Assembly: GCA_015134315.1 (NCBI GenBank)
Contig: CP043973.1
Span: 89,611-153,610 of the forward strand
DNA length: 64,000 bases
Direction of reading: 5' to 3'
Origin: Candidatus Stammera capleta
Lineage (GTDB): Bacteria; Pseudomonadota; Gammaproteobacteria; Enterobacterales; Enterobacteriaceae
Shown here: in pieces, positions 1-10,432 of the stretch
Position numbering within the stretch: position 1 is the stretch's first letter
Layout: every line of letters starts with the position of its first letter
Program-made: the position numbers and the translations under genes
The notes under the pieces: generated by a model
The model's input: only the letters and a program-made list of their open reading frames with translations
What the model was told of the DNA's origin: nothing
The model's database searches: none

Positions 1-599
1 TGTAAAATTCCTGCTATTATAATTGCTATACTTAAAGATAATATTGGTACATTAAAATATTTACTTATAAAAATACTAAATAAAATTATATTAATATTAG
101 TAATTAATTGTATTGTAATTATGGGATAAATAATATTTCATAAATTTAATATTGATGCTAAAAAATATGATAATGATATTAATATAATAAATGGAATTGT
201 ATATTTGAATATTTTAGTTGTTAGTTTTAATTTATTATAATTATTTTTAAATCCTGAATAAATTATTAATATTAGTTGATTAGAAAAAAATATAAATAAT
301 ATTGTTAATATAAATAAAAAAAATAGTAATATAACAAATACTGTGCTTATTAATTGTTCTATATGTTTTTTATTTTTTTTTAGTTTATATTTACTTAATA
401 TTGGTATGAATATATAAGACAAAACACCTTCTGTAATAATTTTTTTAAATAAATTTAGTATTTTTAAAGACGTATAAAAAGAATCAGTATAAAAATTAAT
501 TCCAAATTTATTAGCTATTACTATATCTCTAATAAATCCTATAATTTTCATTATACATGTTAATAAACTAATTTTAATTATATTATATAATATATTCAT
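1..599 (-). CDS. murJ: MurJ lipid II flippase (N-terminal part, cut by window edge)
   Basis: Flips lipid II across the inner membrane for peptidoglycan synthesis. The N-terminus has the MurJ/MviN pattern: hydrophobic start, GFIRD near residue 20, TDSFYTSLKILN near 40, then the EGVLS...FIPILSKYK block. Several membrane segments follow. The frame meets TGA at 138-140, directly after ASILN; MurJ has a conserved Trp there (ASILNTW in E. coli), and the frame stays open to the window edge. The gene is therefore read through and truncated only by the window. Its presence implies that the cell still makes its own cell wall. Start chosen at the first ATG matching the family N-terminus. Confidence 0.9.
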
Positions 600-698
600 G
601 TTGATTTTTTAAAATTATTTTATTTTTAAAAAATTATTTAATTATTAAATTAATTAATTTTTATAATATTTTTATAAATATTCTATTTATATATAAAT

Positions 699-717
699 AT
701 ATATATATATATATATA
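699..717. repeat. AT dinucleotide microsatellite
   Basis: A run of alternating A and T lies in the non-coding stretch between murJ and the end of sufE. It is one of several short AT tracts confined to intergenic DNA in this window. It is self-complementary and might weakly act as a terminator, but no function is implied. Confidence 0.6.
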
Positions 718-734
718 CATTTATATTTATATAT

Positions 735-1160
735 TTATAAATTTATATTATAAATTTTATTTTTTATATAAAATTCAATTTTTTGTATTATTATTTTTTT
801 AGTTATATTTATATATTTATATAGTTTAATTTTTTTAAAAATATTTATAAAATTTTTATTTTTAATATATTTTATTTTTTTATTATTACATATAGATATT
901 ATTATAAATAATATTCCTTTTATTATTAATGTATTACTATCTGCATTAATAGTTATTTTTTTATTTTTATATTTTATTTTTATTCATATATTATTATAAC
1001 ATCCATACAATATATATTTTTTTTTTCTGATTTTTTTTTTATTAAACGGCAAATATTTACTTAAATATATTAAATAACTTATTTTTTCTTCTCAATTTGA
1101 GCATAAATTAATTTCTTTAATAATTTTTTTTATATTAAATAATTTATTTATTTTGTTCAT
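735..1160 (-). CDS. sufE: SufE sulfur acceptor for SufS
   Basis: Takes persulfide sulfur from SufS and passes it to the SufBCD scaffold in Fe-S cluster assembly. Reading TGA as Trp gives a 141-residue protein (E. coli SufE is 138). It shows the family blocks CSNWEEK near residue 20, then LP..., then YGCYNNIW around 51-59 with the acceptor Cys near 53, then INADSNTLIIKG. Both TGA codons fall on conserved SufE Trp positions (NWEEK and the Trp following the active Cys). The open frame is split under the standard code, so it is easily overlooked. It is the last gene of a sufBCDSE operon, 7 bp after sufS. Confidence 0.93.
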
Positions 1161-1167
1161 TTTTAAT

Positions 1168-2400
1168 TTATTTAATCATATGTATAATTTTTTTTAAGTA
1201 ATATATAAATGTATTTATATCTTTTTTAGAATTATATATAGCAATTGATATTCTACACATTCCAGAGGTTTTATAAAATTTTATTATAGGTATTGCACAT
1301 TGATTACCTGTTCTAATACATATTCCATATTTATTTAATAAAAATCCTATATCATAACAATGACAATTTTTAATATTAAAAGATATTATTCCTATTCTAG
1401 GACTTGAACCGTATATTTTAATCTCAGGTAATAATTTTAGTTTATTAATTGTATATTTAGTTATTTTTTGTTCATATTTAATTATATTGTTTATTTTAAT
1501 ATTATTTATATATTTAATTGCGTATTTTAAACTAATAATTGATTCTATATTATATGTTCCTGATTCAAATTTTCATGGTGGATTTATAAAATTTATACTT
1601 TTTATTATATTATTATTGATATTTATATTAGATACTATACCTCCACCATAAACTCATGGTTTTAATGTTTCTAATAAAATTTTTCTACCATACAATATTC
1701 CTATTCCGTTAAGTGAATACATTTTGTGTCCTGAAAAAACATAAAAGTCACAATTAATGTTTTTTACATCTATTTTAATATGTGATATTGATTGAGATCC
1801 ATCTATTATTGTAATTATTTTATTTTTTTTAGCTATTTTTATAATTTTTTTTATAGGATTTATGATACCTAAAACGTTAGAAATGTGTGTAATAGATAAT
1901 ATTTTTGTGTTTTTATCAATTAATTTTTTAAAATGTTTTATATTTAATTTACCATTTTTTTTAATCTTTATTATTCTTAATTCTAAATTAAGTTTTTTAG
2001 ATATATTAAATCATGGTGCTATATTTGAATGATGTTCCATAAGAGATATTAAAATATTATCTTTAGGTTTAGTGAATTTTTCTGTAAGTATATTGGATAA
2101 TAAATTTATTCCTTCAGTAGTATTTTTTATGAAAATTATTTCTTCAGCTGAATTAGAATTAATAAATTTACTTACTTGAATTCTAATTTCTTCTACATTG
2201 TTAGTATTTATATTACTTAATGTATATATTCCTCTATTTATTGATGAATATTTTTGTGTAATAAATTTATATGTTGATTTAATTACTAATTTAGGTTTTT
2301 GTAAAGTAGTAGCGTTATCTAAATATATAATTTTTTTTTTATTAATTCTTTGTTTTAATAAAGGAAAATCTTTTTTGATTTGTTTAATATTTAAGTTCAT
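1168..2400 (-). CDS. sufS: SufS cysteine desulfurase
   Basis: PLP-dependent enzyme that releases sulfur from cysteine to SufE for Fe-S clusters. The 410-residue protein starts MNLNIKQIKKDFPLLK and has the YLDNATT motif near 27, EHHSNIAPW (Trp from TGA), the PLP-lysine motif VFSGHKMY near 225 and the active-site motif RTGNQCAIP near 365 (family: RTGHHCAMP). Length matches E. coli SufS (406). The start codon overlaps the sufD stop by one base, indicating translational coupling. Strongly conserved despite the base composition. Confidence 0.96.
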
Positions 2401-3419
2401 TATATTATTTTAGAAATAATTTTATTATATAATATTTTTTTTAAATTTGTGTTTTTGATATATTTTAATATATGTTTAATGAATGATATTGATATTATTT
2501 TTATAATATTTTTAATATTTATACCTCTGTTTAATAAAAAAAATATAATGTTTTTATTTATATTTGTCATTATAGTTTTATGTTTACATTTACTACTTTT
2601 GTTAAATATTTGTATTTTAGGTTTGTTTATTAATTTAAAATTTTTATTTATATATAAATTTTTATTTATTAAATAAGATATAGAATTTTTAGATTGTTTT
2701 TTAATTTTAATTAACGAATTAATTGAAATTTTACTTTGTTTATTTATTAAACATTTATGTTTATAAAAACTTTGTGAATTTTTATATTTATGTATTATTT
2801 TATTTTTAAATATAAATTTATTTTTAAATTTTGGTATTGAAATGTTATTAATTGTTAAATTAGATTTTTTATTTAAATGATATTTAGAATATATTTTAAT
2901 TTTTTTAATATTAATATAAAAATTTGTTATGTCAAGTTTTGATTTTTTATTTAAATATATATAATTATATATTTTATATATTGATAAATAATTATTTACT
3001 AGTAAATTTATATAATATATATGTGATAATTTTTTAATTTTTATAATATTTTTATATTTTATATTATTGTTTTTAATTGATATATAATGAGTAATAAAAG
3101 AAAATTTTATATTTTTTTGTATATTTATATAAAGTATATAATTTATTTTTTTTTTTAAATTATTAATTATTATAATATATATATTTTTTTTAATGATTTG
3201 ATTTTTTAATATATTAATTTTAAAAATATTAATATTGTTTTTTTTTTTTTTTGTTATATTTAATATTTTAAATAAATTTTTATATGTATAATAAATATTT
3301 TTATTTATTATAAATATTTTTATTGATTTAAATTTATATATTTTTTTCTTAATATATTTTTTAGTTTTTTCTTTTATATTATTAATATTTAAAATATTAT
3401 TGATTGTTTTTATATACAT
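2400..3419 (-). CDS. sufD: SufD Fe-S scaffold subunit
   Basis: Partner of SufB and SufC in the Fe-S assembly complex. The protein is 339 residues (E. coli 423) and very Lys/Ile/Asn-rich, so most of it is unrecognisable. The C-terminal part has the SufB/SufD signature: KPKIQIFNKSSKCKHKT near 270-285, followed by FFLLNRGIN. The His that follows the KCK motif corresponds to the functionally important SufD histidine. The shorter length comes mainly from the N-terminal half. Position between sufC and sufS supports the call. Confidence 0.9.
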   Translation of the reverse strand: MYIKTINNILNINNIKEKTKKYIKKKIYKFKSIKIFIINKNIYYTYKNLFKILNITKKKKNNINIFKINILKNQIIKKNIYIIIINNLKKKINYILYINIQKNIKFSFITHYISIKNNNIKYKNIIKIKKLSHIYYINLLVNNYLSIYKIYNYIYLNKKSKLDITNFYINIKKIKIYSKYHLNKKSNLTINNISIPKFKNKFIFKNKIIHKYKNSQSFYKHKCLINKQSKISINSLIKIKKQSKNSISYLINKNLYINKNFKLINKPKIQIFNKSSKCKHKTIMTNINKNIIFFLLNRGINIKNIIKIISISFIKHILKYIKNTNLKKILYNKIISKII

Positions 3420-3434
3420 AATATTAAATGATGT

Positions 3435-4127
3435 TTAATTTATTTTTTTTATATTACCTTTTTTTATTATATATATATAATTAGGTTTAATATATTTAAT
3501 AAAGTCATCATTATGTGTAATTATTAAAAATGATTTATTTTTTTTTTTAAGATTTTTAATTATTAAGATAAATTTTTTAAATGTTGTTTTATCTATTCCA
3601 GAATCTATTTCATCTAAAATTATTAATTTTGGCTTAAATAATAATATTTGTAATATTTCATTCTTTTTTTTTTCTCCACCTGAAAATCCTTTATTTAAAG
3701 ATCTATTTAATAAATTTTTAGGAAAATTAATTTTTTTAATTTGTTTAAACAATTTTTTTTTAAATTCTATTAAATTTAATATTTTCTTATTTTGATATTT
3801 TCTTATATAATTAAATGTTTTATATAAAAAAAATTGAGTATTTAATCCTGAAATTTCTATATTTTCCTGAAAAGAAATAAATAATCCATTTTTTGCTCTT
3901 TCATCAATACTTAATTTTGTAATATTTTTTTTATTAAATATTATTTCTCCTTTAGAAATATTATATTTTTTATGCCCTGCTATAGTTAATGCTATGGTGC
4001 TTTTTCCTGATCCGTTATTACCTTTTAAAATATGAATTTCTCCTTTTTTAATATTTAGATTTAAATTTTTAATTATTTTTTTTTTTTTTATTTTTATTGT
4101 TAAATTTTTTATATTTAATAAATTCAT
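3435..4127 (-). CDS. sufC: SufC ATPase of Fe-S assembly
   Basis: ABC-type ATPase that drives conformational change of SufBCD. It is 230 residues (E. coli 248). Walker A is GNNGSGKST near 36-44, the ABC signature is FSGGEKKKNEI near 148, Walker B is LIILDEIDSGID near 171 and the H-loop is ITHNDD. Uninterrupted, with no TGA codon. It lies 13 bp after sufB and 15 bp before sufD in the operon. Confidence 0.97.
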   Translation of the reverse strand: MNLLNIKNLTIKIKKKKIIKNLNLNIKKGEIHILKGNNGSGKSTIALTIAGHKKYNISKGEIIFNKKNITKLSIDERAKNGLFISFQENIEISGLNTQFFLYKTFNYIRKYQNKKILNLIEFKKKLFKQIKKINFPKNLLNRSLNKGFSGGEKKKNEILQILLFKPKLIILDEIDSGIDKTTFKKFILIIKNLKKKNKSFLIITHNDDFIKYIKPNYIYIIKKGNIKKIN

Positions 4128-4140
4128 ATATTTAAATATA

Positions 4141-5514
4141 TTATAAATTAATAAATAACATTTCTCTAACTTCTATATAGAGTTCTAATGGTAGCATATT
4201 TAATATATTTTCACAAAAACAATTTGTTATCATAGATATAGCATCATTTTTATTTATTCCTCTTTGTAATAAAAAAAATATTTGTGATTTTTTTATATAA
4301 CAAGAACTTGCTTCATGTTCTATTATTGAATTATTATTTTTTAATTTTATTATAGGAAAAGTATGGTAACTACATGTATTTGATAATAATAGTGAATCGC
4401 ATTTAGTAAAATTTTTTGATTTATTAGAATTTTTATTAATTATTATTAAATTTCTATTAGTATTACTACTATAATTATTTAATATATTTTTAGAAATTAT
4501 TAATGACTTAGTTTTTTTTCCTATATGTATAATTTTATTTCCTGTATCAGATTGTTGTTTATTTTTTGTAATAGATATTGAATAATTATTGCTAATACTT
4601 TTATCACCTATTAAAATAGAACTAGGATATTTTCAATTTATTAATGATCCTTTTTCTAATTGTATTCATAATATTTCGCTTTTATAACCTAAGCATAAAG
4701 CTCTTTTTGTAACAAAATTTAACACGCCTTTATTATTTTTTTTATCAACATATCAGTTTTGTATTGTAATATATTTTATAAATGATTTTTTTTTTAATAT
4801 AATTTCTACTACTGCAGAATGTAATTGATTATTTTTTTTTATTGAAGCTGTACATCCTTCTGTATAATTTAAATATGTGTTTTTTTCTAAAATTATTAAA
4901 GTTCTTTCAAATTGACCTAGATTTGATTTGTTTATTCAAAAATATGATGATAATTCTATAGGACATTTTGTATTTTTTGGTATATATATAAAAGTGCCAT
5001 CTGAGAAAACACATGTGTTTAATATAGAAAAAAAATTATCTTTTATAGATACTGATTTAAACATATATTTTTTTATTAATAAAGGATATTTTTTAATTGC
5101 TTTATTGAAAGAACAAAATATTATTCCCAGTTTTAATAGTTTTTTTTCATAAGTAGTATTTATTGATTGGCTATTTAATATAGTATCAACTCCAATATTT
5201 TTTTTAAATATTTTTAAATTTTTTAATATATATTTTTCTTTTTTTGTATTAATATCATTATATGAATAATATTTATATTTTTGATAATTAATTTTTTTAT
5301 ATTTTCCATTAAATCATTTAGGTTCTTTAGTTTTTTTTCATATTTTATAGGCTTTTAATCTTATTTTAAGAATTCAATTAGGTTCTTTTCTTTTATAAGA
5401 TATTTTTTTAATTATTTGTTTATTAATTCCTTTTTTAAAATCTTTATATGTAATATTTTTATTATATGATTTATTTTTTGTATTTATTTTATTTTTACGT
5501 TTTTTGCTAAACAT
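4141..5514 (-). CDS. sufB: SufB Fe-S scaffold subunit
   Basis: Scaffold on which the Fe-S cluster is built. Hidden by many in-frame TGA codons; read as Trp the frame gives 457 residues (E. coli 495). Blocks in order: KEPNWILKIRLKAYKIW near 45-60 (family PDWMLEFRLKAYRYW), the CPIELSSYFWINK region, ASIKKNNQLHSA, NWYVDKKNNKGVLNFVTKR, SDTGNKIIHIGKKTKS, TKCDSLLL with the Cys matching E. coli Cys405, and EHEAS...FLLQRGI near the C-terminus. First gene of the suf operon; no sufA-like gene is visible upstream, where ldhA sits. Confidence 0.95.
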
Positions 5515-5531
5515 TTTTATTAAAATTTATT

Positions 5532-6530
5532 TTAATTTGTAATTATGTCATCACATTCTTTATTTAAAGAAATTTTTTTAATATTTTTAAGAGTAGTTTT
5601 AGATATATTTTTTAAAGATTCTACAGTTAAAAAAGCTTGATGTCCTGTTATTAATACATTATTGTATGAAATTAATAAATTAAAATTATCATCTTTAATA
5701 ATATTATTTGAATTATTTTTAAAAAATATTTTTTTTTCGTTTTCATAAACATCCATTGCTACTCCTTTAATTTTTTTATTTTTAATTGCTTTTATTAATG
5801 ATTTTGAATCAATTAATTTACCTCTACTAGTATTTATTATTAATACATTTTTTTTCATTTTTTTAATATTATTATAATTTATCATATGATGATTATTTTT
5901 ATTATAAGGACAATGTAAAGTAATAATATCTGAATATTTATATATTTTGTTTAAAGATGTGTATTTAGCTCCATATTTTTTAATTATAGAATATTTAATT
6001 ATATCAAATACTAATATTTTCATTTTAAATCCTTTTAATAATTTTATTAATTCTTGTCCTATTTTTCCAGTTCCTATAATTCCTATAGTTTTTTTATACA
6101 TATTAAATCCTATTAAATTATTTAAATCAAAATTTTTATTTTTAGAATTTTGATATGCTATGTGTATTTTTCTATTTAAATTTAATATTAAACTTAATGT
6201 ATATTCTGCTATGGATCTAGGTGAATAAGATTTTACATGTATTACTTTAATATTATTTTTATTAGTTAAATTTATATCAACATTATTATAACCTGCACAT
6301 CTTAATGCTATTATTTTGATATTATAATTTTTTAATATATTAATTATTTTTTTATCTTTTGCATTATCATTTACAAAAATACATATATAATTATATCCTT
6401 TAGATAATTTAACAGTTTTTTTATTTAGTTGTTTTTTTGTATATTTTATTTTAAAATTAAAATGTTTATTAATTTTATTAAAATATTTTATTTCATATTT
6501 TTGAGAACTATAAAATAGTATTTTATTCAT
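5532..6530 (-). CDS. ldhA: D-lactate dehydrogenase (fermentative)
   Basis: NADH-dependent reduction of pyruvate to D-lactate, regenerating NAD+ for glycolysis. It is 332 residues, near the E. coli LdhA length (329), and follows that sequence closely: CIFVNDNAKD near 50, ALRCAGYNNVD near 75, GTGKIG near 155, LHCPY near 207, NTSRGKLID near 235, VAMDVYENE near 260 and TGHQAFLT near 298. Those are the LdhA versions of the D-2-hydroxyacid dehydrogenase motifs, with the catalytic Arg (SRG), Glu and His. It lies just upstream of sufB on the same strand and could be co-transcribed. With pyk, gapA and eno in this window it supports lactate fermentation. Confidence 0.95.
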   Translation of the reverse strand: MNKILFYSSQKYEIKYFNKINKHFNFKIKYTKKQLNKKTVKLSKGYNYICIFVNDNAKDKKIINILKNYNIKIIALRCAGYNNVDINLTNKNNIKVIHVKSYSPRSIAEYTLSLILNLNRKIHIAYQNSKNKNFDLNNLIGFNMYKKTIGIIGTGKIGQELIKLLKGFKMKILVFDIIKYSIIKKYGAKYTSLNKIYKYSDIITLHCPYNKNNHHMINYNNIKKMKKNVLIINTSRGKLIDSKSLIKAIKNKKIKGVAMDVYENEKKIFFKNNSNNIIKDDNFNLLISYNNVLITGHQAFLTVESLKNISKTTLKNIKKISLNKECDDIITN

Positions 6531-6750
6531 TATTTTAACTTTTAATTTATATTATTTTTAATTTATAAATTAATTATATTATTATTAAATTTATTATTTT
6601 ATATTAATATAAGTATTTATTTATATATTATATATTATTTTAAATTTTATAATTGATTTGTTTTATATTATTATTTAAATAATTTATTTAAATTATTTTA
6701 TATTTTAAGAATTAATATTTTATTTCATTATAGTTATGTGATAATTTAAT

Positions 6751-7182
6751 ATGTTTATTATGTGTTTAGATTATGGTATAAAAAATATAGGAATAGCTAT
6801 AGGCCAATTTGTTACTAAAACAGCTACTCCTATTAATAGCTTAAAAGCTAAGCAAGGAATACCTAAAGATTGAAATTTTTTTAAAAAAATTATTAATATG
6901 TGATTAATCAAAAAAGTAGTTATTGGATACCCAAAGTCATCATATTATAATAATTTAAAAAAAAACAGATCTTTTATTAATAATATAAAAAATTTTGTTC
7001 GTCTATTAAAAAATAAATTTAAATTAGAAATTTTTTTATCTGATGAAAATTATACTTCTAGAGCGGCTCGTGATTTTATATATTATAATTATAATTTATA
7101 TAATTTATTTTATTCTAATTATGATGTACATTCTTTATCAGCTGTATATATTTTAGAAATGTGATTAAATAAAAATTATTAA
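6751..7182 (+). CDS. ruvX: RuvX/YqgF Holliday-junction resolvase-like, rRNA maturation
   Basis: RNase H-fold nuclease implicated in 16S rRNA 5' processing. Reading TGA as Trp gives 143 residues with CLDYGIKNIGIAIGQ at 5-19 (first catalytic Asp), the KAKQGIPKDW block, VVIGYPKSS, LSDENYTSRAA (second acidic motif) and the terminal DVHSLSAVYILEMW block (third Asp). Three in-frame TGA codons hide it; the Trp after GIPKD is the conserved family Trp. It converges on rluD and the two 3' ends overlap by 4 bp. Confidence 0.93.
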
Positions 7183-8138
7183 ATTTTATTTTTTAATTTA
7201 AATTTTATTTTTCTTAAATTAAATATTAAATTATAAATATCTTTAGGGATTTTACAATCTAATTTTATTAAATTATTATTAATAGGATGTTTAAATTTTA
7301 TTATAGATGAATGTAAAGCTTGTCTGTTTAATTTTTTAATTAATATTTTAATTTTTTTTGGAATTTTATATTTATTAATATTTTTATTAGTATATAGTTT
7401 TTCTCCTAAAATAGGATGATTAATATAATTCATATGTACTCTAATTTGATGTGTTCTTCCTGTTATTAATTTTATTTTTAATAGTGTACAAAAATTAAAA
7501 GTTTCTATTATTTTATAATATGTTATAGATTGTTTTCCTTTATCATTTACACACATTTTAATTCTATTATATTTATTTCTTCCTATAGGTTTATTTATAA
7601 AATTATTTTTTTTAATTATTCCATAAACTATAGTTTTATATATACGTATAATTTTTTTTTTTTTAATTTTTTTTATTAATTCCAAATAACTTTTAAAATT
7701 TTTAGCAATTATTAAAATACCTGTAGTATTTTTATCTAATCTATGAACTATTCCATATCTAGGTATATTTTTATTTGATTTATAATAATATATTAATGAA
7801 TTCATAATAGTTTTATATTTATTTCCATATCCAGGATGAACTATTATATTATTTTTTTTATTTATTATTAAAATATCTTTATCTTCATATATTTTATTTA
7901 GTTTTATTTTATATGGTTTATCTTTTTTATTATTTTTTTTTATTATTATTTTAACTAAATCATTTTCCTTAATTTTTTTACTAGGCTTAGATATTATTTT
8001 ATTATTAATATATACATTTTTATTTTTAATAAAATTTATTATTTTGTTTCTAGAATATTTTTTTAATATATATTTTAGATTAATATCTAATCTTTTATTA
8101 TTTAAAATATTTTTTATTTTAATATTAATATATTTCAT
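7179..8138 (-). CDS. rluD: 23S rRNA pseudouridine synthase RluD
   Basis: Makes the conserved pseudouridines in helix 69 of 23S rRNA. It is 319 residues (E. coli 326). An N-terminal S4-type RNA-binding region (about 1-75) is followed by the catalytic motif GIVHRLDKNTTGILI near 130 with the nucleophilic Asp, then GRTHQIRVHM near 228. The NRQALHSS block near the C-terminus fits RluD better than RluC. No internal TGA. Confidence 0.93.
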   Translation of the reverse strand: MKYINIKIKNILNNKRLDINLKYILKKYSRNKIINFIKNKNVYINNKIISKPSKKIKENDLVKIIIKKNNKKDKPYKIKLNKIYEDKDILIINKKNNIIVHPGYGNKYKTIMNSLIYYYKSNKNIPRYGIVHRLDKNTTGILIIAKNFKSYLELIKKIKKKKIIRIYKTIVYGIIKKNNFINKPIGRNKYNRIKMCVNDKGKQSITYYKIIETFNFCTLLKIKLITGRTHQIRVHMNYINHPILGEKLYTNKNINKYKIPKKIKILIKKLNRQALHSSIIKFKHPINNNLIKLDCKIPKDIYNLIFNLRKIKFKLKNKI

Positions 8139-8163
8139 TTTTATAAGTTTTATATAAATTTAA

Positions 8164-9561
8164 TTATTTTCCTATACAAAAATTTTTAAATATATTATTT
8201 ATAACATTATTAGATATAGATTTTTTTATTCCTAATATTGAGTTTAATAATTTTTGAGAATTCAATAATTGATATGAAATTATATCTAAATTAATATTTT
8301 TAATATTTTTTTTATTTATATTTTTAATCATTTTTTTTATATTTTTAATTTTTTTTTTAGTTTTTTTAATTAAATAATAATGTCTTTCATTGCAATAAAA
8401 TTTATTTTCAGTATTATTTATGTATTTTATTTTTTTTTTTATTAATTTAATTAGTATTTTTAATCCTAAATTTTTTTTTATTGATATATTTATTATATTA
8501 AAATTATTGATTTTAAATTTTTTACATTTTTCATTAGTTAAATCAATTTTATTTCTTATTAATATAAGAATTTGTTTTTTATTTATGTATTTAATAATTT
8601 TTTTATAATTATTAATTATTTTATCTTTTAGTGTTATTTTAGCATCAGAAATTAATATTATTATTTTTGAATTTTTTATTTCTTTAATAGTTTTTTTAAT
8701 TCCAATTTTTTCTATTATATTATTAGTTTTTCTTATACCTGTAGTATCTAATATTTCTATATTAATATTATTTATATTAATATAATCTTTAATAATATCT
8801 CTAGTAGTTCCAGGTATGTTGGTTACTATAGAATTTTCTTTATTTGTTAATTTATTCATTAAACTCGATTTACCAACATTTGGTTCTCCTATTATAGTTA
8901 TTTTAATTCCATCTTTATTAATATTATTAAATTTATTTATTTTATATAATTTTTTTATATTATTATATATTTTTTTAATATATTTATTTATATATTTAAA
9001 TTTTTTATAAGAAAAACTCTTTTCAGAAAAATTTATTTCTTTCATTATTATAATATTTATATGTTTTATAAATTTTATATTTTTTTTTAATATTTTTGAA
9101 AATTTTCCTTTTAATGATATTAATGATAAATTAATTTGTTCTATTGAATTAGAATTTATTATATTATTAATGGATTCTGCTTGTATTAAATCTAGTTTTT
9201 GATTTAAAAAAGCTCTTTTAGTATATTCTCCTGGTTTAGCTAATCTTATATTTTTAATATTTAAATTTAAAATTTCTTTTATTATTATTTCTATTATTTT
9301 TTGTCCTCCATGACAATGAAGCTCTAATACATCTTCTCCTGTATATGATTTAGGAGATTTATAATATATAGCTATTCCGTAATCTATTATTATTTTATTT
9401 TTATTTATAAATTTACAAAATGTTGCATATCTAATTTTAGGTATCTTTCCTATTATAATTTTTGAAATTTTAGCAGATTTATTTCCAGATATTCTTATTA
9501 TACCTATTCCTCCATTTCCTATAGGAGTTGTTTGTGCTATTATAGTATTGTGAAATTTCAT
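8164..9561 (-). CDS. mnmE: tRNA-modification GTPase MnmE
   Basis: With MnmG it installs the 5-aminomethyl part of cmnm5U/mnm5U at wobble U34 of tRNAs. It is 465 residues (E. coli 454). N-terminus has the folate-binding region (IIAQTTPIGNGGIGIIRISG). The G domain has GEPNVGKSSL near 225 (G1), TTRDI (G2), LDTTGIR (G3) and RNKID (G4). The C-terminus ends FCIGK, preserving the catalytic Cys. In this UGA-Trp organism the same wobble modification probably acts on the tRNA-Trp that reads UGA; that is inference. Confidence 0.96.
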   Translation of the reverse strand: MKFHNTIIAQTTPIGNGGIGIIRISGNKSAKISKIIIGKIPKIRYATFCKFINKNKIIIDYGIAIYYKSPKSYTGEDVLELHCHGGQKIIEIIIKEILNLNIKNIRLAKPGEYTKRAFLNQKLDLIQAESINNIINSNSIEQINLSLISLKGKFSKILKKNIKFIKHINIIIMKEINFSEKSFSYKKFKYINKYIKKIYNNIKKLYKINKFNNINKDGIKITIIGEPNVGKSSLMNKLTNKENSIVTNIPGTTRDIIKDYININNINIEILDTTGIRKTNNIIEKIGIKKTIKEIKNSKIIILISDAKITLKDKIINNYKKIIKYINKKQILILIRNKIDLTNEKCKKFKINNFNIINISIKKNLGLKILIKLIKKKIKYINNTENKFYCNERHYYLIKKTKKKIKNIKKMIKNINKKNIKNINLDIISYQLLNSQKLLNSILGIKKSISNNVINNIFKNFCIGK

Positions 9562-10128
9562 AATTTAATTATATATTTTAATATTTTATATTATATTATA
9601 TTTAAAATATAATTTTTAATATTATAAATTATTATATATATATAGTTTTAAAAAAATACATAATTATTATATATCTATATTGTAATGTTTATATAAATAT
9701 ATTTATTTTTAAAATATTTTATTAAATTATAATATATAAATATTAATAAAAATATTTATAAATATAATATTAATTATATTTATATAAATTATTTTTTATA
9801 AAATATTAAATTTTAATTATATTTAATATTAATATTTTATATAATATATATATTATTATTTATATAATTATTTTTATTTAATATTATAAATTTATTATAT
9901 TATATTTTATTTTTATATTTTTTTTAACTTAATAATACTATATTTATTAATTAATATTATTTTTTAATTTATATTTAATATATTATAATAAATAATATTT
10001 TATTTTTTTATAAATAAATATTTATAATTAATAAATTTTATTATAAACAATAATTAAAAATTATTAAAAATATATAGAAAAGTTTTTATAATATATTTAA
10101 TTATTTTAAATTTAATAAGTTATATTAG
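9562..10128 (-). other. Gene-free gap where yidC/yidD would be
   Basis: About 570 bp of nearly pure A/T with no frame I can assign. In E. coli and relatives yidC (membrane insertase) and yidD lie between mnmE and rnpA. I see no remnant long enough to call, so both appear deleted from this locus. No tRNA or clear hairpin was recognised. Confidence 0.6.
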
Positions 10129-10410
10129 TCATATTTTATTAATATATTTATTAAGTAATTTTTTGCTAATTTTGGTAATATTATTATTTACTTTAACTAT
10201 AAAATCTATTTTTTTTATTTTTAATTGATTTATTCGAAAATTTTCATATATTTTTCTTTTAAATTTATTTCTTAATGTTGATAATTTTATTTGTTTTTTA
10301 TTAATTATAACTCTTATTCTTGGGTTGTTTAATTTATTTAATTTATAATAAATTATAAATGGTTTAAATTTTTTAATATTATTTAATTTAATTTTATTAT
10401 TAATTTTCAT
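10129..10410 (-). CDS. rnpA: RNase P protein component
   Basis: Protein subunit of RNase P, needed for tRNA 5' maturation. Recognised by LNNPRIRVIINKK (family LGHPRIGLTVAKK) and LRNKFKRKIYENFR (family RNRIKRLTRESFR, the RNA-binding RNR-like motif). The ATG at 10410 gives 93 residues and lacks about ten N-terminal residues seen in relatives. The same frame continues upstream through the rpmH gene to an ATG at 10521, giving 130 residues, and the residues just before 10410 resemble the usual RnpA N-terminus. The true start may therefore be non-ATG or lie inside rpmH. Confidence 0.85.
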   Translation of the reverse strand: MKINNKIKLNNIKKFKPFIIYYKLNKLNNPRIRVIINKKQIKLSTLRNKFKRKIYENFRINQLKIKKIDFIVKVNNNITKISKKLLNKYINKI

Positions 10411-10432
10411 GTTTTTTTTAAAATTTAATTTT

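Noticed and set aside
2198-2413. Plus-strand open frames opposite sufS, sufD, mnmE, gyrA, hslU and others
   Set aside because: Hydrophobic Phe/Ile/Leu-rich shadows of Lys/Asn-rich genes on the other strand, with no family resemblance.
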